Positions 8,027-17,848 are shown, counted from the stretch's first letter. The stretch is DNA of 64,000 bases from Ruegeria pomeroyi (GCF_021405525.1 NZ_JAGQAG010000001.1:1488001-1552000), one strand, 5' to 3'. Numbers and translations: made by a program. Notes: generated from the letters alone by a model not told the origin.

Positions 8027-8914
8027 ATGGGACTGTTGTCACAGGAACAGAAGGACACGTTCTGGCGCGACGGCGTGCTGGTTGTCGAGGATGCGGTTTC
8101 GCCTGATGAGCTGGCCGCGCTCAGGGCCGAGTTCGCGGGTTGGGTCGAGGAAAGCCGTGCCCATGCCGACGACTATGGCGAGACGCTGGACGGTCGCGCA
8201 CGGTTCGACCTGCAACCGGGTCACAGCGCAGACAAGCCCGCCCTGCGCCGGGTGCAGTCGCCCGAAGAGGTCTCGGAGGTCTACGCCGACACCATGCGCA
8301 AAGCGCGCACGGTGGATTACTGCGCCGAGCTGATCGGACCCGGCGTGCGCTTTCATCATGGCAAGGTGAACTCGAAACTGCCCGGATCGGCGACCCAGGT
8401 GAAATGGCACCAGGATTTCCCGTTCGAGCCGATGACCAATGACGACATGATCACCTGCCTGTTGTTCATCGACGACGTGACGCTGGAAAATGGCCCGCTC
8501 GAGGTGATCCCGGGCAGCCACAAGGGGCCGATCCATTCGCATTGGCACAATGGTGTGTTCACCGGCGCGGTGGATGACGCGATCGTCGAGGCAGAGCGTG
8601 ACAAGATCGTCAAATGCACCGGCAAGGCGGGGTCGGTCTGCCTGATGCATGCCAGCCTGCTGCACGGCTCGGCGCCGAACCTGTCGGACCAGCCGCGCAC
8701 GCTGTATATCACCACTTATTACGCCGAGGACGCGATCGAGCTGAGCCCCAACCACCTGCCAAGCCGGTTCACCCATGAACTGGTGCGCGGCGAGGCCTCG
8801 GGCCGGGTGCGCTGCACCACCTATCAGATGGAGCTGCCGGCGGTGCCCAAGGGGACGTCCTTCTTTGCGCAACAAGAGGGATCGGATGGCGCCGGCGCCG
8901 GGGCGATGATGTAG
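8027..8914 (+). CDS. Phytanoyl-CoA dioxygenase (PhyH) family Fe(II)/2-oxoglutarate oxygenase
   Basis: A 295-aa cupin-fold oxygenase that probably hydroxylates, or oxidatively demethylates, a small substrate using Fe(II), O2 and 2-oxoglutarate. The iron triad is visible as His128-x-Asp130 (KWHQDFPF) and His213 (LLHGSAPN), with Arg224 (QPRTLYI) placed to bind 2-oxoglutarate. A strong ribosome site (AAGGGAGGAAAG) precedes the ATG. It sits between two racemase-like genes, only 2 bp from the second. The family also contains ectoine hydroxylase, but the sequence does not look like EctD itself. Its product may feed the downstream DMGDH-like flavoprotein. Confidence 0.85.
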   Translation: MGLLSQEQKDTFWRDGVLVVEDAVSPDELAALRAEFAGWVEESRAHADDYGETLDGRARFDLQPGHSADKPALRRVQSPEEVSEVYADTMRKARTVDYCAELIGPGVRFHHGKVNSKLPGSATQVKWHQDFPFEPMTNDDMITCLLFIDDVTLENGPLEVIPGSHKGPIHSHWHNGVFTGAVDDAIVEAERDKIVKCTGKAGSVCLMHASLLHGSAPNLSDQPRTLYITTYYAEDAIELSPNHLPSRFTHELVRGEASGRVRCTTYQMELPAVPKGTSFFAQQEGSDGAGAGAMM

Positions 8915-8916
8915 CC

Positions 8917-9699
8917 ATGCAAAACGCCGCGTTCTCCCCCCCGTCGGTCATTGAAACGCTTGCGTTCGAAACCGATGCCGGACTTGGCCAGCAGGCCCGG
9001 ATCGGGCTGATCGTATTGCAGACCGATCAGACCATCGAGCACGAGTTCGCCCGGCTGTTCCGGGGGGAGGGCGTGGCGCTCTATCATGCGCGCATCCCCA
9101 ACGCGATGGAGGTCTCGCCCGAAACCCTGCGCCAGATGCAGGCCGATCTGCCGCGCACCGCCGAACTGTTGCCGCCGTCTTTCGGATTTGACGCCATCGG
9201 CTATGCCTGCACCTCGGGCGCCACGATGATCGGCGAGGGCCGCGTGGACGAGATGATCCGCGCGGTACATCCCGGCGCCCGCACCTCGAACCCGCTCACC
9301 GCCTGCAAGGCGGCGCTCTCGGCGCTGGGCCTGCGCCGGATCGCGTTGCTGACGCCCTATCCGCCCGAGGTGACGCTGGAAATGCAGGCCAATCTGCGCG
9401 CCGCGGGGTTCGAAACCGTGGCGGTTGCCTCGTTCAACCAGTCCGACGATTTCACCGTGGCCCGGATCTCGGCCCAGAGCATCCTTGACGCCGTTGCGAC
9501 CATCGGCGCGCGTGACGAGGTGGAGGGTGTCTTTGTCTCCTGCACCAGCCTGCGCGCGCTTGACGTGATCGCCCAGGCCGAGGCGCGGATTGGCAAGCCG
9601 GTGATCGCCTCGAACCAGGTTCTGGCCTGGCACCTGATGCGGCTGGCGGGCCTTGACGGCGTGCCAGAGGGCGCCGGTCGCCTGTTCGCGACCGGCTGA
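8917..9699 (+). CDS. Asp/Glu racemase-superfamily protein (maleate isomerase/AMDase-like), copy 2
   Basis: 260 aa, with the same fold family as the protein at 7194 but clearly diverged. Catalytic cysteine candidates are Cys98 (GYACTSGAT) and Cys209 ([11 protein letters not shown]). The second motif is SCTSLRAL, where copy 1 has SCGGIRAL, so the two copies probably handle different intermediates rather than being redundant. The start is 2 bp after the PhyH stop, so translation is likely coupled. A maleate-isomerase, decarboxylase or racemase role is possible; the substrate is unknown. Confidence 0.82.
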   Translation: MQNAAFSPPSVIETLAFETDAGLGQQARIGLIVLQTDQTIEHEFARLFRGEGVALYHARIPNAMEVSPETLRQMQADLPRTAELLPPSFGFDAIGYACTSGATMIGEGRVDEMIRAVHPGARTSNPLTACKAALSALGLRRIALLTPYPPEVTLEMQANLRAAGFETVAVASFNQSDDFTVARISAQSILDAVATIGARDEVEGVFVSCTSLRALDVIAQAEARIGKPVIASNQVLAWHLMRLAGLDGVPEGAGRLFATG

Positions 9700-9742
9700 C
9701 CCACCGCACCCAATCCCCGAATTTCAAGACAGGATCAAGCAA

Positions 9743-12181
9743 ATGACCACTCCGCTTCCCGACAGGGCCCGCGTCGTCATCATCGGCGGCGGCATCATGG
9801 GCTGCTCGGTGGCCTATCATCTGGCCAAGGGTGGCTGGAGCGATGTCGTGCTGCTGGAACGCAAGACCCTGACCAGCGGCACCACCTGGCACGCGGCGGG
9901 GCTGGTCGGGCAATTGCAGGGCAGCCATGCCACCACCGCCTTTGCCAGCTATGGCGTTGAATTGTTGCAAGAGATCGAGGCGGAGACCGGCCAGAACCCC
10001 GGTTTCCGACAATCGGGTTCGATATCCATCGCGCTGAATGACGAGCGCATGGCCGAGCTGAAGCGCAAGGCCGATTTCGCACGCCTTTTCGGGGTCGAGG
10101 CGCATTACATGGAGACGGCAGAAATTGTCGAGCGCTGGCCGCTGATGAATGCCGAGGGCGTTCTGGGCGGCATCCACATGCCCTCGGACGGGTCGGCCAA
10201 TCCGGTCGACCTGACCCAGGCGTTGGCGCGGGGCGCGCGAAAACACGGCGCCACGATCCGCGAGAACGTGAAGGTCGAAGAGGTGTTGACCGCCAATGGT
10301 CGCGTGACCGGCGTGCGCACGGATCACGGCACCATCACCGCCGATTTCGTGGTCAACTGCGGCGGTATGTGGGCGCGTGATCTGGGCCGCCAGAACGGTG
10401 TCGGCGTGCCGCTCCATGCCTGCGAGCATTATTATCTGGTCACCGAGCCGATCCCGGACCTGCCCGCCGACCTGCCGGTGCTACGCTCTTACTGCGACGG
10501 CACCTATTGGAAAGAGGACGCAGGCAAGCTGCTGTTCGGTTTCGCCCATTTCCAGGCTAAACCCTGGGCGACCGGCGGCATCCCCGAGAGTTTCGAATTC
10601 GACAGCCTGCCCTTTGTCGAGGATGACGTGATGGAGGTGCTGGACCTGGCCATGAACCGCGTGCCCATCCTGCAAGAGACGGGCATTCGCACCTTCTTTA
10701 ACGGACCTGAAAGCTATTCCCATGATGGCCGCTTTACCCTGGGCGAGGCGCCCGATCTCAAGGGGTACTTCGTGCTGGCCGGGGTCAATTCCACCGGTAT
10801 CCAATCTGGATCAGGCGCGGGCAAGGCGCTCGCCGATTGGATCATGGCAGGCCACCCGACGATGGACCTGTCCGAGATGGACCCCGCCCGGATAGAGGAG
10901 TGGCAAGCCCGCGATCCCTATCTGCGCGAACGCTGTCCTGAAACGCTGGTGCTGACTTACGCGATGCACTGGCCGGGGCGGCAACGGGAAAGCGCACGAG
11001 GTTTGCGGCGTACACCATTCTACCACGCGATGAAGGCCCGTGGTGCGGCCTATGCCGAAGCGCAGGGCTGGGAACGCCCGGGTTGGTTCGCGCCCGACGG
11101 GGACACACCCACCTACGATCATTCCTTCCACCGTCCAAGCTGGTTCGAACATATGCTGGCCGAACAGCGCACCGTGCGCGAGGCGGCAGGGCTGATCGAC
11201 TATTCCATGTTGGGAAAACTGATGGTCGAGGGACGCGACGCGGAACGCTTTCTGCAACGCGCTTGCACCAATGACATGGCGCTGCCCTTGGGCAAGGTGG
11301 CTTACACGTTGATGCTGAATGACCGGGGCGGGATTGAAAGCGACGTGACCGTCGCGCGGCACGGGCCAGAGAGTTTCATGGTCATGAGCGCGATATCGCA
11401 CACACGGCGGGATCGCGCCTATCTGCAAGGGCTTGTCGCGCCCGATGAGGATGTGCGTTTCACTGATGCAACGACGGCCTATGCGGTGCTATCTCTCTGC
11501 GGTCCGAAGTCGCGGAATATCCTTACTGCCGTCTGTGACTTGGACCTTAGCGACAGTGCCTTTCCCTTCAATACCCTGCAACACTTTCATATCGGCCACG
11601 CCCCCGTTTTTGCCCAGCGGTTGTCCTATACCGGGGAACTCGGATGGGAGATTTTCATCACTCCCGATTTTGCCGAGCATGTCTTCGATTGCCTGATGGA
11701 CGCCGGTGCGGCGCACGGCCTGCAGTTAGTTGGTGGCGAAGCGTTGAACGCCCTGCGCATCGGAGCGGGTTTCGTGCATTGGGGCCACGATTTGGCCTAT
11801 ACGGACGCGCCGCACCAGGTGGGCCTTGGATTTGTGTGCAAGACGGACAAGCCGGTGCCTTTTATCGGACGGGATGCCTTTCTCGAACGGAAGGCTGCTG
11901 GAAAGGGTGCGTTCCTGTGTTCGCTCCGGTTGGATGATCCGGACGCGCTATTGCACCACAACGAACCCGTTCTCAGAGACGATGAGATCGTCGGTTTTGT
12001 CACCAGCGGCGCTTATAGCGCCGAGGCGCGTTCGGCTATCGGGCTCTGTGTGATCTCTCCACCCAACGGTGGCACGCGCAGCACTCTATTGGCCGGGACT
12101 TACGCTGTTCTGGTTGAAGGACGAAAAATCCGGGCAGAGATCGGACTGAAACCCATCAACAGATGGACCACCATAGACTAG
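9743..12181 (+). CDS. Dimethylglycine/sarcosine dehydrogenase-like flavoprotein with C-terminal GcvT domain
   Basis: 812 aa. The N-terminal DAO-type FAD domain has [21 protein letters not shown] near residue 11, and [10 protein letters not shown], whose His50 matches the covalent-FAD histidine of dimethylglycine dehydrogenase. The C-terminal half (about 430-812) is a GcvT-like aminomethyltransferase domain ([19 protein letters not shown]), which in this family passes the removed methyl group to tetrahydrofolate. The likely reaction is oxidative N-demethylation of a methylated amino acid. It is the last gene of the operon and ends about 10 bp before IS6 remnant B. Codon choice becomes visibly less G/C-biased from about 10,900 on, as if the 3' half had a different origin. 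Confidence 0.88.
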   Translation: MTTPLPDRARVVIIGGGIMGCSVAYHLAKGGWSDVVLLERKTLTSGTTWHAAGLVGQLQGSHATTAFASYGVELLQEIEAETGQNPGFRQSGSISIALNDERMAELKRKADFARLFGVEAHYMETAEIVERWPLMNAEGVLGGIHMPSDGSANPVDLTQALARGARKHGATIRENVKVEEVLTANGRVTGVRTDHGTITADFVVNCGGMWARDLGRQNGVGVPLHACEHYYLVTEPIPDLPADLPVLRSYCDGTYWKEDAGKLLFGFAHFQAKPWATGGIPESFEFDSLPFVEDDVMEVLDLAMNRVPILQETGIRTFFNGPESYSHDGRFTLGEAPDLKGYFVLAGVNSTGIQSGSGAGKALADWIMAGHPTMDLSEMDPARIEEWQARDPYLRERCPETLVLTYAMHWPGRQRESARGLRRTPFYHAMKARGAAYAEAQGWERPGWFAPDGDTPTYDHSFHRPSWFEHMLAEQRTVREAAGLIDYSMLGKLMVEGRDAERFLQRACTNDMALPLGKVAYTLMLNDRGGIESDVTVARHGPESFMVMSAISHTRRDRAYLQGLVAPDEDVRFTDATTAYAVLSLCGPKSRNILTAVCDLDLSDSAFPFNTLQHFHIGHAPVFAQRLSYTGELGWEIFITPDFAEHVFDCLMDAGAAHGLQLVGGEALNALRIGAGFVHWGHDLAYTDAPHQVGLGFVCKTDKPVPFIGRDAFLERKAAGKGAFLCSLRLDDPDALLHHNEPVLRDDEIVGFVTSGAYSAEARSAIGLCVISPPNGGTRSTLLAGTYAVLVEGRKIRAEIGLKPINRWTTID

Positions 12182-12189
12182 TGCGCTGG

Positions 12190-12285
12190 CTGATCCTCTC
12201 GCCGAGAGGCGCCAACTTGGCGTGACCTAGGAGGCAGCGCAATTGTCCTTGATGAGATTGGTTATAGTCTGTCTGACAGATCCTG
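12190..12285 (+). mobile_element. IS6-family tail remnant B
   Basis: About 95 bp similar to the 3' end of the IS6 copies at 889-1650 and 21800-22092. Shared strings include CTCTCGCC, CGCCAACTTG, GCGTGACCTA, GGCAGC and the terminal CTGTCTGAC. Only the last codons and 3' flank of the transposase remain. The end of the lysR reading frame lies inside it, so the regulator's last residues (DLSDRL) come from the remnant. Confidence 0.6.
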
Positions 12286-13197
12286 GCGGGGGTCTAGACC
12301 AGCAACGCGCCGCACTTCGTCGACCAGGATATCGGAGAAAGCACGGGCCAGGCGTGAGACCGGGGTGTGTGCCGGTGTCAGCACCGCGATGCGATAAACG
12401 ATCGACGGGCGGAACGGAATGAACACGATGCGCGGCTGGTTGAGTTCGGATTGCTTGTAGTAGTAGACACTCATCGGGCTGACGATCGCCCAGGCAAGCC
12501 CATCCTCGACAAATGCGAATTGCGAGGCCGCGTTTTGCATCTCGAAACGAATGGTGAGGTCCAGGCGTTCGCGGACAAAGGCGTTCTCGACCTGGCGGCG
12601 AATGAAATGGCCGTCGATAAAGGTTGTCATCGGCAACCCCACCAGATCATGTGGCGTCAGGATCTGTTGGCGTGCCAGATCGCTGTCCGCAGCCACGGCG
12701 CAAAGACAGTCCATGCTGGTCTCGACCTCGGTTACCAGTGGTGAATGTGTCGTCGCTTCGGCGATTCCGACATCGAATTGCTGCGATGCCAGCCGTTCAT
12801 AGACACGTTCCGAGGACTGGCTGACAAGCGAGACCGAGACATTTCCCCGGTCTTTGACGAAACTCGAAATCAGTCTGGGTAGCATGATAGTACTGAACAC
12901 TGGCAGGCAGGCGATGTTCAGATGACCCTCCTGCAAACGCCCCACGGCCCGCATGTTGTGCGAAAGCTTGCCCAGATCGTCGAGGATCGTAGCGGATTGG
13001 TCCAGTAGGTAATGGGCCTCGGGAACCGGGTGCAACCGTCCCTTCCGTCGCTCGAACAACGGGTATCCGACCGAGCTTTCCAGCCCTGCGATCAGCGCGC
13101 TGACTGCTGGCTGTGTCCGACCCATGTTGCGCGCTGCTTCGGTCACCGAACCGGTCAGCATGACCTCGCGGAACGCTTCAAGCTGCCTCAGCTTCAT
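12262..13197 (-). CDS. LysR-family transcriptional regulator
   Basis: 311 aa. The N-terminal helix-turn-helix (residues 1-60; MKLRQLEAFREVMLTGSVTEAARNMG, with TQPAVSALIAGLE as recognition helix) is followed by a periplasmic-binding-protein-like effector domain from about residue 90. It faces the TAXI-TRAP operon across a 217-bp AT-rich region, the usual arrangement for a LysR activator of a divergent catabolic operon. Its gene ends within IS6 remnant B, so the C-terminus may have been altered by a few residues. The inducer is probably the TRAP substrate or a derivative of it. Confidence 0.9.
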   Translation of the reverse strand: MKLRQLEAFREVMLTGSVTEAARNMGRTQPAVSALIAGLESSVGYPLFERRKGRLHPVPEAHYLLDQSATILDDLGKLSHNMRAVGRLQEGHLNIACLPVFSTIMLPRLISSFVKDRGNVSVSLVSQSSERVYERLASQQFDVGIAEATTHSPLVTEVETSMDCLCAVAADSDLARQQILTPHDLVGLPMTTFIDGHFIRRQVENAFVRERLDLTIRFEMQNAASQFAFVEDGLAWAIVSPMSVYYYKQSELNQPRIVFIPFRPSIVYRIAVLTPAHTPVSRLARAFSDILVDEVRRVAGLDPRQDLSDRL

Positions 13198-13414
13198 TTG
13201 TTGCCCTTTGACTGGTTTAGAAGGCTCTCTATCCCATAAGAAAAATCGATCATATCAAAAATATTTACAATTTGCCCTAATTGGTTGAACCCGTCACTCT
13301 TTTGCCAGGGCCCTGTAGAAGGCGCCGGATTGTTGGCTTGTTCCTGACACCCGTGTCCTGTTCCCGCCGACGACGACCAAAACCGTGAAAATAACCACCA
13401 ACGGAGAGTGACAC
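13198..13414. promoter_or_regulatory. Divergent promoter region between lysR and the TAXI-TRAP operon
   Basis: Non-coding and noticeably AT-rich compared with its surroundings, especially 13235-13285 (runs such as AAGAAAAATCGATCATATC and AAAAATATTTAC). By position it should hold the lysR promoter, the promoter of the TAXI binding-protein gene and the LysR site. No single box was convincing enough to mark. An AGAGTG ribosome site lies just before 13415. Confidence 0.5.
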
Positions 13415-14407
13415 ATGAAATTGCGACACAAACTGATTGCGGCGACCGCAGGTCTGTTGCTGGCGGCTGGCGCCGCGACTGCGCAGGACATGAAATTCTG
13501 GCGTATCGGTACCGGCGGGGCCGGCGGCACCTATTTCCCGATCGGGGGCCTGATCGCCAACGCAATCTCGAACCCGCCGGGCGCGCGGGCTTGTGAAGAT
13601 GGCGGCACCTGTGGCGTGCCCGGTCTGGTGGCAATCGCAGTGTCGACCAATGCGTCGGTGGCCAATGTCAACGCCATTCACGCAGGCCAGCTCGATGCCG
13701 GTCTGGCAGGCGCGCAAAGCGTGGTGCAGGGCTATAAGGGCGAAGGCAAGTTCGACGGCGTGCCCAAGGACAAGATCCGCGTCATTGCCAACCTCTATCC
13801 CGAGGATATGCACCTGGTTCTGGCCAAGGGTACCAGCATCGACGACCTCAAGGGGCTCGAAGGCATGCGCGTCGGCGTGGCGGCGGCCGGGTCCGGCACA
13901 CAGGTATCGGTGCGGATGATCCTCAAGCATTACGGGATCACCGTCGAGGAGCACGAACTGAGCCTTGGGCAAAGCGCACAGCGCCTGGCCGATGGTCAGC
14001 TGGATGCGTTCTTCTATGCCGGCGGCACGCCCTTTGCAGCGTTGATCCAGTTGGGGTCGACCAAGGGTTTCGAGCTATACTCCTTCTCGGATGACGAGCG
14101 GGACGCGATCAACGGCATCATCCCCTATTATGTGCACAGCAACATCGCGGGCGGCGTCTATGAGAACATCACCGCCGATACCGCCACGGTTGCCGTGAAT
14201 GCCCAGCTGATCACCTCGGTCGATCAGGACGAGGACCTGGTTTACGAGATCACCAAGGCGCTCTGGAGCGACAAGACCCGCGGCCTGCTGGACAAGGGCC
14301 ATGCCAAGGGCAAGGCGATCCAGCTTGAATCCGCGCTGACCGGTGTTCTGATCCCGCTGCATCCCGGTGCCGAACGGTTCTACAAAGAAATCGGGATGAT
14401 CAAGTAA
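13415..14407 (+). CDS. TAXI-family TRAP transporter solute-binding protein
   Basis: Periplasmic binding protein of the TAXI class of TRAP transporters, 330 aa. A Sec signal peptide (LIAATAGLLLAAGAATAQ) precedes the mature part, which begins near DMKFWRIGTGGAGGTYFPIGG, the TAXI hallmark (GTGGxGGTY). It pairs with the fused TRAP permease 112 bp downstream; a strong hairpin between them may set a higher level for the binding protein. TAXI ligands are mostly unknown (glutamate and related acids in a few cases). Here the downstream amine dehydrogenases suggest an amino acid, imino acid or opine-like compound. Confidence 0.93.
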   Translation: MKLRHKLIAATAGLLLAAGAATAQDMKFWRIGTGGAGGTYFPIGGLIANAISNPPGARACEDGGTCGVPGLVAIAVSTNASVANVNAIHAGQLDAGLAGAQSVVQGYKGEGKFDGVPKDKIRVIANLYPEDMHLVLAKGTSIDDLKGLEGMRVGVAAAGSGTQVSVRMILKHYGITVEEHELSLGQSAQRLADGQLDAFFYAGGTPFAALIQLGSTKGFELYSFSDDERDAINGIIPYYVHSNIAGGVYENITADTATVAVNAQLITSVDQDEDLVYEITKALWSDKTRGLLDKGHAKGKAIQLESALTGVLIPLHPGAERFYKEIGMIK

Positions 14408-14422
14408 CCGACGCGCCCTGTC

Positions 14423-14450
14423 GAAACGGGCGCAGGGTTGCGCCCGTTTC
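14423..14450 (+). terminator. Strong intercistronic hairpin after the TAXI binding-protein gene
   Basis: A perfect 12-bp stem (GAAACGGGCGCA with its complement) and a 4-nt loop, starting 15 bp after the stop codon, followed by only a short run of pyrimidines. It probably acts as a partial terminator or as an RNA-stabilising 3' structure, so that the binding protein is made in excess over the permease. Confidence 0.7.
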
Positions 14451-14519
14451 CCTCACCGACCCCGAGGCGCCGCGCGCCTGCGGACGGGTAACCAACGCTT
14501 CACATCCGGAAAGACTGAC

Positions 14520-16598
14520 ATGGCGACCTTTGACGTTAACGAGGCCGAACAGCTTGAAAAGAAGTATGACAGCGCGCTTCAGACCCGAACGGTCGGTCCC
14601 TGGATCGTCAGGTTCGTCTTTCTGTTCTCGCTGGTGTTCGCGGCCTATCACTATGTCACCGCCGGAATCGGAGTGCCGGTCGATTACTGGCACATGGGTT
14701 TTCACATGGCCGGCGTCATCACCCTGATCTTTATCAGCTTTCCCATGTTCAAGCGCGACCGGAACCAACCCATGCGCCCGAATGCGTGGTACCGGTTCGG
14801 GAACGTGCCCTTGATCGACTGGGTCTTCATCGTCGTCGGGATCACCACGTCGCTCTATATCGGGGTGACCTGGTACGGGGTCGACTTCACCGTTTTCGGC
14901 ATCCATTTTCAGATGGTGGAGCAGGTGATGCGACAGGGGGACCCCTGGCTGATCGACGTCGTCTTTGGCACCGCGCTGATCGTGGTTCTGCTCGAAGCGG
15001 TCCGGCGCACCTTGGGCATGGTCGTTCCGATCATCATCCTGCTGTTCACCGGCTACGCGGTTTTCGGCCAGTACATCCCGATCCAGACCATCATGCATCC
15101 GGGCATCAACTGGTCGCAGTATATCAACAACATGTATTTCCCGTCCGAAGGCATCTATGGCGTGACGCTGTGGATCGTCTCGACGGTTGTGTTCCATTTC
15201 GTCCTCTTTGGCGTGCTGGCGCAGCGGATGGGGCTGGGGCAACTGTTCGTCGACATGGCCACCGTGGTCGCCGGCCGCTACACCGGCGGGTTGGCCAAGG
15301 TCAGCGTCGTTTCCTCGGCCTTCTTCGGCACCATTTCGGGATCGTCCATCGCCAACACGGTTTCGACCGGTTCACTGACCATCCCGAACATGAAACGCAT
15401 GGGCTATCCCGGTCATCTGGCGGGCGGGGTCGAGGCGGCCTCGAGCGCGGGCGGACAGATCACGCCGCCGATCATGGGGGCTGCGGCCTTTATCATGGCC
15501 GAGTTTCTCGAGGTTCCCTATACCACCATCGTGCTGGCGGCAGCGATCCCGGCAGCGATGCATTATATCGGCGTGCTCTGCATCGTGCATTTCCAGGCCA
15601 AGCGCATGGGGCTGAAAGGCGTGCCCGAGGCCGAGATCCCGCAGCTCTGGCGCGTGATCAAGCGCGGCTGGCCCGCCTCGATCCCTCTGTTCGTCCTGAT
15701 CTATGTGCTGTTCAGCGGCTACTCGCCCCATATGGCGGCGTTCTGGGGGATCACCTCGGCCCTGGTGGTGGGCTTTCTCAACCCGATGCACAGGATGACC
15801 ATCCGCGACGTGATGGACGGCGCGGTGCTGGGGACCAAATACGCGCTTGCCGTGGGTGCCGTCGTGGCCGCCATCGGCATCGTTGTCGGCGTGGTCAATT
15901 CCACCGGGCTGGGTTTCCGGCTCGGCTTCATGGTGGCCAATGGCGCCCTGTCTCTGGCCGAAACCGTGCACGGGCTGATCAGCTGGATCCCGATGCTCGA
16001 GATCTCGATCCCCAGCCTGACATTGTTCATCTCTTTGGTGCTGATCGCGATCACCTGCATCCTGATGGGCGCGGGCCTGCCGACCACGGCGCTTTACATC
16101 ATGCTGGCGACGGTCGCGCAGCCGGCGCTGGCAAACCTCGGTGTTCCGCCGCTCGCCTCGCATCTCTTTGTCCTCTATTACGGCGTGATTTCGGAAATCA
16201 CACCACCAGTTTGTGCCTCGGCCTATGCCGCGGCGGGTATCGCGGGGGCCGATCCGTTCAGAACCGGTCTGTCGGCCTTCTCGCTTGGCATTGCCAAGCT
16301 GATGGTGCCGATGGTGTTCGTCTACTCGCCCGCGATGCTGATCGTGCTCGAAGAGTACTTCACCTGGGCCGAGTTCCTGCAAACCGTCCTGACCTGTGGT
16401 CTGGGCGTGGTGATGATGGCAACCGCCGTCAGCGGCTTCTTCATCGCACCGATGCCGAAACCCCTTCGCTGGGTGATCGCCCTTGCTGCCCTGTTCATGG
16501 TCACACCCGGGTCAAAGAGCGACCTGTTCGCGATGATTGTGGCGCTGCCGGTATTGCTCCAGCAAGTCTATGCCAGCAAACGGGTACAGGTTGCGTAA
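14520..16598 (+). CDS. TRAP transporter permease, fused small and large subunits (TAXI type)
   Basis: 692 aa with roughly 16-18 hydrophobic segments. The N-terminal part (about 1-190) corresponds to the small DctQ-like subunit, and the rest to the DctM-like ion-coupled permease. The fused form is usual for TAXI systems. Typical large-subunit blocks are visible: FFGTISGSSIANTVSTGSLTIP, ASSAGGQITPPIMGAAAF and GAGLPTTALYIMLA. Transport is driven by a Na+ or H+ gradient, not by ATP. Its stop overlaps the next start by one base (TAATG), so the dehydrogenase genes are co-translated with the importer and probably act on the imported compound. Confidence 0.93.
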   Translation: MATFDVNEAEQLEKKYDSALQTRTVGPWIVRFVFLFSLVFAAYHYVTAGIGVPVDYWHMGFHMAGVITLIFISFPMFKRDRNQPMRPNAWYRFGNVPLIDWVFIVVGITTSLYIGVTWYGVDFTVFGIHFQMVEQVMRQGDPWLIDVVFGTALIVVLLEAVRRTLGMVVPIIILLFTGYAVFGQYIPIQTIMHPGINWSQYINNMYFPSEGIYGVTLWIVSTVVFHFVLFGVLAQRMGLGQLFVDMATVVAGRYTGGLAKVSVVSSAFFGTISGSSIANTVSTGSLTIPNMKRMGYPGHLAGGVEAASSAGGQITPPIMGAAAFIMAEFLEVPYTTIVLAAAIPAAMHYIGVLCIVHFQAKRMGLKGVPEAEIPQLWRVIKRGWPASIPLFVLIYVLFSGYSPHMAAFWGITSALVVGFLNPMHRMTIRDVMDGAVLGTKYALAVGAVVAAIGIVVGVVNSTGLGFRLGFMVANGALSLAETVHGLISWIPMLEISIPSLTLFISLVLIAITCILMGAGLPTTALYIMLATVAQPALANLGVPPLASHLFVLYYGVISEITPPVCASAYAAAGIAGADPFRTGLSAFSLGIAKLMVPMVFVYSPAMLIVLEEYFTWAEFLQTVLTCGLGVVMMATAVSGFFIAPMPKPLRWVIALAALFMVTPGSKSDLFAMIVALPVLLQQVYASKRVQVA

Positions 16599-17848
16599 TG
16601 CCGGGCGCCGCGCGAGGCTCTGTTCACGTTCTGGGGGCGGGCATCGTCGGTATCTGCACCGCGCTGTCCCTGCTGGAAAAGGGGTTCGATGTCGAGCTGA
16701 TCGACAGAAACGATCCCGCCAGCGGGGCCAGCCATGGCAATGCCGGGGTGATTTCACCATGGAGTTGCGTCCCGCAGTCGATGCCGGGCCTCTGGAAACA
16801 GGTGCCGGGATGGCTGATCGACCGCGAGGGGCCGCTGTCGGTCAGACTGTCCCACGCGCCGCGCATGTTGCCCTGGCTGCTGCGGTTCCTGCGCGCGGGG
16901 GGTGCTGATCGACTGCCCGCGATTGCCGATGCGATGAACGCGCTCAATCGTCCCAATGTCGAACTCTACCGCCAGCACCTGAAAGGGACAGGGCAGGAGG
17001 GGCTCTTGCGGGACGCGGCCTATGTGCATGTCTTTCGCAACCCCGCAAACGCGGATCTCGATGCGCTTGGCTGGCGGATGCGGCTTGACCGGGGGGTGCC
17101 GCTGGAGCGGATCGACGGCAATACGCTGCGCGAGATCGAACCAGAGATCGCGCCCGACTACAGGGCGGCGATCGTGATCCGCGATCAGGCCCGCGCCACC
17201 GATCCCGGTGCCTTGGGCCGGGCGCTGATGGACAAGGCCCTGCGCATGGGCGCCCGGTTTCGCCGGGCCGAGATTCGCGGTCTGCGACGCGACGGGAGCG
17301 AATGGCGGATCGACACAACCGGGGACGCGATCACAAGCGCTTGCACCGTTGTCGCCATGGGAGCATGGTCAGCACGGCTCTTGGCGCCGCTCGGACTGAC
17401 ACTGCCGCTTGAGGCAGAGCGGGGCTATCACCTGATGTTTGCCAACCCGGGGATCGCGGTGAACAATTCGGTCATGGATGTCGAAGGCAAGTTTGTCGCC
17501 AGTTCCATGCGCGACGGGTTGCGTTGTGCCGGAACGGCCGAATTCGCGGGACTGGACGCGCCACCCGATTATCGCCGCGCCGAGGTATTCCGGCGTATGG
17601 CCAAACGGCTGTTCCCAAGGCTCGATACCGAAACCGTCACCCCCTGGATGGGGGTGCGGCCCTCCTTTCCCGACAGCCTGCCCGTGATCGGGGCGGTGCC
17701 GGGCGCGGCGGGCCTCTTCGTGGCCTTCGGGCATTGCCATTACGGGTTGGGCATGGCGCCCAATACCGGGCGCATCCTTGCCGGGCTGATCGCGGGCGAG
17801 CCACTGAACCTCGATCTTGCGCCCTACGCTATCGGCAGGTTCGCATGA
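16598..17848 (+). CDS. DadA-like FAD-dependent D-amino acid dehydrogenase
   Basis: 416 aa, DAO superfamily. The N-terminal FAD site is VHVLGAGIVGICTALSLLEKG, then SGASHGNAGVISPW, a DadA-type signature. The C-terminal block MGVRPSFPDSLPVIGAVPG and GHCHYGLGMAPNTGR closes the FAD site. Members oxidise D-amino acids or other secondary or primary amines and pass electrons to the membrane chain. The start is fixed by overlap with the permease stop (TAATG), and its stop overlaps the next start (ATGA). A much longer open frame upstream is an out-of-frame shadow of the permease gene. The substrate is presumably the TRAP ligand. Confidence 0.88.
   Translation: MPGAARGSVHVLGAGIVGICTALSLLEKGFDVELIDRNDPASGASHGNAGVISPWSCVPQSMPGLWKQVPGWLIDREGPLSVRLSHAPRMLPWLLRFLRAGGADRLPAIADAMNALNRPNVELYRQHLKGTGQEGLLRDAAYVHVFRNPANADLDALGWRMRLDRGVPLERIDGNTLREIEPEIAPDYRAAIVIRDQARATDPGALGRALMDKALRMGARFRRAEIRGLRRDGSEWRIDTTGDAITSACTVVAMGAWSARLLAPLGLTLPLEAERGYHLMFANPGIAVNNSVMDVEGKFVASSMRDGLRCAGTAEFAGLDAPPDYRRAEVFRRMAKRLFPRLDTETVTPWMGVRPSFPDSLPVIGAVPGAAGLFVAFGHCHYGLGMAPNTGRILAGLIAGEPLNLDLAPYAIGRFA

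Noticed and set aside
5083-9699. A complete ectoine utilisation (eut/doe) operon.
   Set aside because: M24 and EutA-like proteins occur, but threonine-dehydratase-like EutB, cyclodeaminase-like EutC and the DoeB deacetylase are absent, and PhyH and DMGDH-like genes do not belong to that operon.
14786-16597. A 1020-codon plus-strand frame appears to begin inside the TRAP permease gene.
   Set aside because: Only the part from 16598 encodes a recognisable protein. The earlier part is an out-of-frame shadow of the permease in GC-rich DNA, rich in Arg, His and Gly.
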